This document shows, one piece after another, positions 42,070 through 49,028 of a stretch of 49,028 nucleotides of DNA. The notes under the pieces were generated by a model. It was not told the DNA's origin. It worked only from the letters and a program-made list of their open reading frames with translations, and searched no databases. The stretch is from Acanthaster planci. Taxonomy: Eukaryota; Echinodermata; Asteroidea; Valvatida; Acanthasteridae. A program made the translations under genes and the position numbers. Numbering within the stretch: the first letter of the stretch is position 1; the number at the start of each line of letters is the position of its first letter. The stretch covers positions 1,117,198 through 1,166,225 of the forward strand of contig NW_019091433.1 in the NCBI RefSeq assembly GCF_001949145.1, read 5' to 3'.

Positions 42070-43270
42070 CCCTACCGCTTCTGAAAGCACAGAAACCTAA
42101 ACAAAGTCCTTTGCCGAGCGTGTGAAGAACCATCAATTCTTTTCCTACCTCCATGGCCTACGTAACAAAATTACTGGCCTTATCGTGCATCAACTTGAAA
42201 AATTAACGGTCGACGAGATTTTGAAAGACCTTGCCGAGGTCCATTTTCAGTCCGGGTAACTAGGACCCTAAAAATCGCCTTTTTATAACATTGTACGGTT
42301 TGGCTACTATCCCTAGACCATGTCCAAATGTTTAAAAAAGGTGGTTTATAGGGTCCAAGTTACTCGGACTACCATTTTATAAGATATGCCTGCGGGTTCC
42401 GTCCTCTACAACCTGCTCCGGGTCGTCCGTAAGTGTGCAGAAAGCTGTTTTACATCACTTTCCTTTGCGAAAGTGACCTTGCTGATCCGTAAGTACGTGT
42501 AGGCCTATATCAAACCTCTCAAAATATTTCATGACGATGTCCGTGATGTGTTCCAGGACTGATGATCAATGTCAAAGACAATGACACATTGAATAAAAAA
42601 CACTACAAATTACACAGTGCCCTGATTTTGTCCAGAAGACGACAACCAGCCTTGGTACTTATAAAAGGCACTTTTTATCAGACTCAAACCCAAAACGGGC
42701 TTAGATAGTAATCATGTATAAAACAGTATAATTGCACAAAAAGTATGGAAACAATAAATACATCACTTGGACACTTGACAAGGGAGACTTTGGGTTCTTT
42801 CCCCAAGTCATTTACATCAAGGCTCAGTTCATTATTGAGCGTTTTCAAACTTCCCAATATACAGGAGCAAATTAACGCCCCCTAAACTTTCCAATTGGTC
42901 AATATGCATCAGATATCAACTGACCCGGTATCCAGAACGGGGAGGAGGGACATTTTGCCTGCCCTCTCACTACGGACACTAACAAACAACAAAAACACTA
43001 ACAAAAGAAGCACAGTGCAGCAACAATGGCCGGATGCTCATTGTCAGGGCACCGTCGTTCTTTTGTTAAATGTTTATAGTGTCTACACAGAACTTGTTTT
43101 ACAGAAATTAAAATCACCAACACTTCGGAGACAACTCCAGCTAATTCCTTGGAGGGGTGGATTTTATATACAAAGTAGTAAATGCACATAAAAATAATGT
43201 CCTCCAAAAATACACCATAGCCGTACAAATAAAAGAACTAAAGGTCATTGCACTTCTAGTGATAAAACAA
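42070..43270. repeat. Segment paralogous to the A-B spacer (30060-31600)
   Basis: Collinear shared blocks include AAGTCCTTTGCCG, AGAAAGCTGTTTT/ATAAAGCTGTTTT, GGACACTT(T/G)A(A)CAA, CTTTGGGTT, TATCCAGAAC and GTCATTGCACTTCT. It shows that the duplicated unit covered flanking as well as genic DNA. No coding sequence. Confidence 0.6.
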
Positions 43271-43439
43271 CTATGTAGTTTTCCAAAAATTAACAAAAAA
43301 TTAACTTTTCAAAAAATTACTAAATATTACTTTTCAAATTATAGAATAACATGCGCCTAAAAGTATAAGGAATATATATATCTACAATTCTTAAGCCAGC
43401 TTTAAAGCAACTGAGGCAAACCTCTTCATTGAGGAAGGT

Positions 43440-43445
43440 TTTATT
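43440..43445 (-). terminator. Polyadenylation signal AATAAA of copy C
   Basis: 51 nt past the ancestral stop position, exactly as in copy B. Confidence 0.6.
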
Positions 43446-43495
43446 GACACCTTCTCACTGACTGCATATCACTCAAACTATTCCACTTTCCCTTT

Positions 43496-43699
43496 TCATA
43501 CTCTGTCCCCTTTCTTCCCCCATTGAGCCTTGTATTTCTCCAGCTCCTCCAGGTAGCTCACAGGAGGCCAGCGGTTCTCAGTGACATATTTCAGGTTCTC
43601 CCCCTCCAGCTTCTTAAACTCCGCCCGCTGCTAGAAGGTCACAAAGTTACGTGAAATGAGATCAAGGCACCACTGGGCAAGCTGGCTGGCATTGTATAT
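43496..43699 (-). pseudogene. Copy C last exon with in-frame TAG
   Basis: The exon is 204 bp and aligns end to end with copies A and B. Codon 23 is TAG (plus strand CTA at 43631-43633), following [19 protein letters not shown] and VTF. Downstream codons remain in frame to the ancestral stop at 43496, so this is a single base change (CAG to TAG compared with copy B) and not a frameshift. Confidence 0.85.
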
Positions 43700-46600
43700 C
43701 TGCCAAACAATCAGAAACGTACAGGTAACCATAGCAGTGCCAAAAAAGTTGTTAGACATACAAAAACCACTGCGTCTTCAACAAAGTACAAAGTATACTT
43801 CTGCAAAACTTTCGACAACGGTGCTATTTTGGACAGACAAAAAATGTGTTGATTTGGTTCCCCTACTCAAATCATGTACATGATATTAGTAATGGAGGGT
43901 AAACCATAAAGACAGTGAGATAAATCCAAAAATACACTCGAGGAAAAAAGAAACACACCACTGACCTTCTTTTTTTAGTTTTAGCCTTTCACGTTTTAGC
44001 CCAGTAATTTAATCTTTCATTTTTCTATAAATCTAATCTTTTTCATTTTTAACTGAAAAAAAACAAGTGAGCACCACTGCTCACAAAAGTGGCATTTACA
44101 GTTCAATAATTAACATGACGCCCATTCACGTCAAAAACAGCTGTAATTCATCACTTCATGAATCGACAATCACGTCGCAGCTGGTCCTGTGGGATAGCAG
44201 CCCACTCTCCCTCCATGTCGTGTCGCCCTCGGTTGCTGTTGTGTCTCTGGGGGTGATCTCGTTGTCAGATGTGACAACTGAGCCAAGTCCCACACATTCT
44301 CGATGGGGTTCAAAGCCAGACTGAGAGCTGGCCATAGCAACACCTCGATATTGTTCTCCTCCAGGAAGTTGGCGCACACACGAGCCGCACGGGGACCGGC
44401 ATTGTCCAGCTGGAACACAGCACAACCCCCACCTCTTCTTGTCACTAAAGATCACCTGCGACCATCTCTGCAATGTCCAGCGTCCGTGTGCTGTGAGCCA
44501 CTGGACCCGAGCCTGGCCATGTCGGCATGCCAACACTGAGCCAACACACAGTCGATGTGGTCTGATCCCGTCAGCACAGAGACGATTCCTAATGGTCCGT
44601 GCACTCGACTGTGGTGTGTACCTATGGTCTCAGCGGCAGTGCATGTAGTGTGCCAGAGCCTGTCACGGAGGTGGGACAGCCGGTTGGTCTTGTGCAGCGG
44701 TCGTGACCTGCGGCCTGTCAGTTCAGGAATGATCTGCACAGGTGCCAGTAATGTTGTAGCGCTGTTCAAGGTGCACAATCGTTGAGTGGTGGACCCCAAA
44801 CAGCCTGGCCACTGCCTGTCGGTTCCTTCCAGCTTGGAGTGTGCCAATGGTTCGGTCTCTTTCAGGTTTTGACAGTGGTGGCATTATGGATACAAGTGTT
44901 TTTGGTGTCATTTTGGTGTCTTTTTATAGGCGAGGGTTGTGTTCAGAATGTGAAAGGTCAAACACATATCTTGGAGTCACTAACGTATAACAATCAGAAT
45001 GAAATGCCAAACAAAGTTTTTGGCAGTCATCCAAATCCCTCCACTAGAACAATGCCAGTCCCATTTCCTAAAAATATAATAACCTTTACATGGTGCGTTT
45101 CTTTTTTCCTAGTGTGTACATCTGATGGAAAAGTTTCTTGGGTCTTTTCCCCTCATGGCACCTGTGAATAACATTTGATTAAATTGACACTTACAGTCTG
45201 AGCACTGTGAACATTAAGAACTAGGCTTGACTCTGATGAGAGAAGACTTAGACTAGGAAGCAACATTTGGAACTCAATGTGCACAATGCTTCATTCAAAT
45301 CTGAGAATTCAAACACAATGCTAACAAAACAAGCTTACAAACCTGGGCTGTATGCAACAGTCCAATGACATCCACATGTTTGTCTGTCACATCTACCCCC
45401 TTGGTGATGTACAGCTCACAGAGATTTCTCAGTCGATCTTGACCATACCGATCAGCAGCTACAAGGATCCCCACAGCATCACCCTCCTCTATAGGGGCGT
45501 GGTCAGTGTACAGGTACTCCAGGAGGGCCAAGAAACACTCCAGACTCACATGTTCAATTTTAATCTAAAATACCACAAGACAAAAATTCTCCTCTTTGTT
45601 ATTTGGATAAACGAGGCAGAGCAGATTATTATGGCCATTAATGTCCATCATCAACATGGTATCATTGATACATCTCAGCTTCATGGTCTAGATAACACGA
45701 CTCAAAATTGCCAGGCTAATTCCACAGTGCCAGAGATGAAGGCACTTTGTCCCAACTGTTTGAGTAATATATCCTCCTAGGAATAAAGACATACATAAAC
45801 TTCTTAGTGAACAGACGATCACAGTGCACGATTAAGCCATTTCCAGTGAAATGATTGCTAGGGTTGTATACCTCATGTGTACTCTGCGATGGTTTTCTGC
45901 TTTAAAAAATGTTTCATAGACCCAGAGAGCTGACGTTATGTAGCATGACAATTGCCTTTCTTCCGGTACAGTCTGCACACATCTGTGAAGTGGTCCAGGC
46001 CCAAATTACCTCATCTTGGCTGCTTTCTGTGAAGCCTCCGCTAAACATTCCACTCATAAACGAACAGCGAGATGTCAGCATCACCTTGTGAGCATAGACT
46101 GTTGTGTCTTTGCGAAAGGAAGGAGAAAAAAGGAAATTTTCATTTCAATGTCGTTATGGGACTGATGGGGCACACAGTAGATTGAAACCCGAATGAAAAA
46201 ATGGAAATAGTTTGCTGCTACTCTCCATTCAAAAAGAACTTGATTTGTACGCTGTCTATTCCTGAGGAGGAAACCTTGCACAACCCACACCACCCAAATG
46301 CATCAAATTCCAGCTCCATGGAGCACTGTTCTTTACTAATAGCCAGGGATATCCAAGGGAACCGGCAGGAAGAGATACAAGACACGGCTTACCTTCAACT
46401 TTGAATCGGATATCAGACAGTGTCTGTTTGTTCAGGAACAACCACTTGGCCCTCTGTCCTGTCTGGTCATTCAGGTAGGTTCCAATGCTAGGATTCAGGA
46501 ACTTTCCATCATTCTGTAGGTTCTTGACGATGCTGTCCAGCAGAGGCAAGTAGAATGTATTGGATGCTTTCTGTAAAGCCACCAGGTCCTCTGTGCTGGT

Positions 46601-49028
46601 CTCATCTGTGATGCTGGGAAGGCCTATAATGTCAGGAACAGTTCAAAAGGCAGAATTTAAGTAGAGAGTTTCTTCTGTTTTCAGAGCTTCCACATACATT
46701 CTACTTCACAGAAATGGAAGAGCATTTCTGAACTGTATTACCATTGGCCACTGATTTCTTCAACAATTATGGGATGGTTGAATTAGGAGTACTTCTATTA
46801 CCTGTGTACAGGAACTCCAAAACTTGACGAAAGGTCTTGTAAGAGATATCTGCACTGATCGTCACCTGGGTCTTTGCTTTCTTAAGGAGACTTCCATCAG
46901 GGGTCACTTCATCAAGAATACCAGCTAAGCCAGCAATCCTATCCTCATTGATATCATCCCAGGTGAAGTTCAAGACTGAGGAATGGCTGGATGTATCCTA
47001 AAAACAAACCATGTGTTGAAATCAGAAAAATGATAAACCCGGGGTGGTTTTTCCCAGAAAGACAATAAAATAAAATATGTATTTTCAGATACATGAGTAA
47101 CTGAACTGAATTTTCATTAATTTCGTGTTGGCACAGGTTTTGTTATTAATGAGACTGAAGGGAATAACAGGAACGACAAAGGTGCAATGGACCTCAAAAA
47201 GATAAACTGTAGCCAACCTGGTCTGGTGGGTCCAGGCCAAACACACGACAGAAGAAGTTGGAGGCACTACACAGCACCACTTTGTGAGCCAAGATGCTCT
47301 TCTCTTCAACGATGAAGACGACGTCAGAGAAAGCTGACTGCTCCAACGCCTTGCCAAAGTCGTCTGCGATGGTCGAGGTTTGGATTTCAATCCGAGGGAC
47401 TTCATCTTGGGGTAATAAGATGTGCACAAGTACGAACTTCTGAATGACAAATTTTTGGCTGGTTTACTCACTCTTCCTTCTACATGTGCGGTCTATCCTA
47501 CATGTAACTTTATGGTACATGTGGTTTGTTGGAAGAACGACATCTTTGTGGTGGTAAAACATAAAATGTGTGTACAGGTTCATGCGACGCTATCTGTGAA
47601 AGGCACGGTCTCTAGTCTGCTTGTGCAAGGTGTGCCATGTTGAATTGCTGGCGCCAGACTATCTCATTGATTTTCCACTGAGGAAGTGTTTCAAGTCACA
47701 GCCAATTACAACATGTTATCATTTTGGGTGCATTTTCCATTATCCTGGGTCAATATACCTTAATTAAGTCATTACTGACATCAAAAATTGGTTGGAGAGA
47801 GATTAATACCCCAGTGCAAAAGTTCATCGTCAGGTAAACAGAAAGGTTATGTGTTACTGAATGTGCCGTCCAACTTAAAATAGACTAAGGTAAGGATTTT
47901 GTGTTTATCAAGTCAGTTGTGTCTCTCAAGCAACATGCAGAACACCCCATCTTATGTTATTACTACAAGGGACCATGGACAGATGACACATGAAATGCAA
48001 GCAATGTTGACTTTGAGTAAATCTCACTAGGCTTACCTACTGGGGGAACTTCAGGCTCAGGTGGTGGGTGGGGCTTGAGCTTTCTCCCCCTGAAACCAAA
48101 TAAACCCTTCTTTTTCTTTGGTACCCTAGCTTCACAACCGATGTAACCCTTTGGAAAAAAGAAGGAATTCCTCATCAGTGCTTGTAATCTAACAATCTTA
48201 AATCCAAGTTACAGTCGCATGTCAATGATTCATAATTGGACTTGTTTTCAGCAAACGTTTACTTCACCAGCCTCCTTCCAATCTTGTGCTCACATTTTCC
48301 ATGGATGGTTTGCACCATGCAGTCATCATCCAATGACAGCCAGGCAACCCTTTATTGGTGAATAATTTAGAGTGTGTGTGATCACTTATCACAGTCCCTC
48401 TGACTGCAGGAGTTCTGACCTTTTCTGTGGATTTTTGAACGAAACAATACTTCATGAAATTCTACCCACTTACATACCCTATTTCAGACAGAAAACCAAC
48501 TTTTAAAAGCCCACAATGACAGTAAGGATGATCTTTTAAAGTTCCTACAGGTGTGGTCCAATGCAACATCATCTGTAAACTCCTGCCTGAACCTCATACA
48601 GGATGGCAAAAATACGACATCACTGTCATTTCTTGAAGTGAAATACATGTTGATTGAGTCTCTCAGGAAGTTTACTACAAGCCTTAAATTGTTCAAATGC
48701 TTGGTGATGTGTACAATTCAGCTGGACCTCTGCTTCGGATCTCACAGTGTTGCCCTACCAGTATATTGCCTGAGCTCCAGTAGTCTTTGGTTGTTTCCAC
48801 CAAACGGTCTCTTTAGATGTTTTACTTTCCTCTTTGACAACATCCATACACTCCACACAACATCTATGCACTCCACACATGATTCACACAACATCCACAC
48901 AACATCCACACACAACATCCAGACACTCCACACAACATCTATGCACTCCACACATGATCCACACACTCTACACAACATCCACACAACATCCACACACAAC
49001 ATCCATACACTCCACACAACATCTATGC
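43496..49028 (-). CDS. RhoBTB/racA-like gene, copy C (partial, 5' end off window; premature stop in last exon)
   Basis: Visible coding exons: 48148-48037 (linker), 47405-47218 and 46997-46802 (BTB1), 46623-46393 (spacer and BTB2 start), 46107-46010 and 45564-45343 (BTB2), 43699-43496 (last). Sizes equal those of copies A and B. In copy B, exon 3b lies about 1030 bp upstream of the linker, so in copy C it falls past the window edge. All BTB exons are open. The last exon has TAG at 43633-43631, codon 23, where copies A and B have AAG and CAG; translation would lose about 45 residues, including [10 protein letters not shown]. The last intron carries a Tc1 element. Copy C is therefore either a C-terminally truncated gene or an early pseudogene. 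The rest still looks constrained. Confidence 0.85.
43935..45116 (-). mobile_element. Tc1/mariner element, 1182 bp, decayed
   Basis: Ends CACTCGAGGAAAAAAGAAAC and the complement of CACACTAGGAAAAAAGAAAC, bordered by TA at 43933-43934 and 45117-45118. The matching introns of A and B read AAAAATACAT straight through. Length and ends are typical of the superfamily. It sits in the last intron of copy C and so inserted after the duplication. Confidence 0.92.
44156..44911 (-). pseudogene. Tc1-like transposase remnant
   Basis: The N-terminal helix-turn-helix survives in 44911-44723 (MPPLSKPERDRTIGTL, AVARLFGVHHSTIV). The catalytic part survives as VIFSDKKRW (first Asp), LDNAGPRAARVCANFL (second Asp) and NPIENVWD (Glu), with 34 residues between second Asp and Glu (DD34E). 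The frames are shifted between these pieces and the stretch between first and second Asp is mostly deleted, so no active enzyme can be made. Confidence 0.88.
45343..46623 (-). CDS. Copy C exons for the spacer and BTB domain 2
   Basis: Exons 46623-46393, 46107-46010 and 45564-45343. The middle exon differs from its sisters (TSRCSFMSGMFSGGFTESS). The last exon starts IKIEHVSLECF where A and B have [11 protein letters not shown]. All frames are open. Confidence 0.87.
46802..47405 (-). CDS. Copy C exons for BTB domain 1 (split)
   Basis: Exon 47405-47218 has [20 protein letters not shown] and [13 protein letters not shown]; exon 46997-46802 has FTWDDINEDRIAGLAG and ISYKTFRQVLEFLYTG. Frames are open and splice sites kept. 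Confidence 0.87.
48037..48148 (-). CDS. Copy C linker exon: basic then proline-rich
   Basis: 37 codons with VPKKKKGLFGFRGRKLKPH and then [10 protein letters not shown]. Acceptor TTCCAAAG, donor G|GTAAGC. Confidence 0.8.
48837..49028. repeat. Minisatellite, about 75-84 bp unit, runs off the window
   Basis: Repeats of ACAACATCCAxACACTCCAC...ATCTATGCACTCCACACATGAT begin at 48837, 48912 and about 48996. Units contain smaller ACAACATCCAC steps. It lies in the copy C intron upstream of the linker and is absent at the same place in copy B. Confidence 0.85.

Larger units (their letters stand above)
40380..43495. other. Intergenic spacer between copies B and C
   Basis: No gene was seen. It holds the presumed promoter of copy B next to 40380, two strong hairpins (40966-41031 and 41568-41636), and from 42070 a stretch paralogous to the A-B spacer. 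The frame at 41537-41947 overlaps a hairpin and has no domain signal. Confidence 0.6.

Noticed and set aside
44452-44847. 131-codon minus-strand frame as a host gene
   Set aside because: Part of the frameshifted Tc1-like transposase remnant.
48484-48696. Minus-strand frame similar to 36552-36782
   Set aside because: Again paralogous intron sequence; frameshifts between copies and no known domain.
48742-49017. Frame rich in MWSVWMLCVDVV repeats
   Set aside because: Translation of the minisatellite.

Overview
This window looks like nuclear DNA from an invertebrate animal. Genes are split into short exons (16 to about 400 bp) with consensus GT-AG or GC-AG borders, separated by long AT-rich introns full of foldback and Tc1/pogo-type transposon remnants. 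The protein families (CUB/LDLa receptor, RhoBTB-type GTPases), the many TGTACATGTA-like tracts and a tandemly expanded racA/RhoBTB-like family suggest a lancelet (Branchiostoma) or another marine deuterostome. The lineage call is an inference of moderate confidence. I saw no bacterial gene, CRISPR array, rRNA or tRNA.

Layout, all genes on the minus strand. (1) 15166 to 770: one gene with seven coding exons, all joined in phase 1. It encodes a 395-residue type I membrane protein: signal peptide, CUB, four LDLa modules, one membrane segment and a short tail. (2) 28809 to 17727, 40379 to 31906 and 49028 to 43496: three tandem copies (A, B, C) of an atypical Rho GTPase with two BTB domains, the RhoBTB / Dictyostelium RacA architecture. 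A (690 aa) and B (691 aa) are complete with 13 coding exons each. C runs off the right edge; its seven visible coding exons cover the linker to the C-terminus. Intergenic DNA upstream of A and of B is also partly paralogous, so the duplication unit included flanking sequence.

Three features of the array stand out. First, the second half of the GTPase domain is encoded twice: exon pair 2a-3a is followed by a diverged pair 2b-3b, and the phases allow either pair to follow the P-loop exon or both to be read in series. Second, the P-loop/switch exon is only about half identical between A and B, while the BTB exons and parts of their introns are nearly identical in all three copies. Third, copy C carries an in-frame stop in its last exon that removes the RhoBTB C-terminal signature.

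The introns record separate transposon insertions after the duplications. There is a 1.18-kb Tc1/mariner element in C, a 685-bp pogo-type element and a 308-bp TA-flanked element in A, and a related pair of hairpin elements in A and B. For the Tc1 and pogo elements the empty site can be read in the sister copies. Gene 1's long first intron and the intergenic spacers hold large foldback elements, one of them nested.
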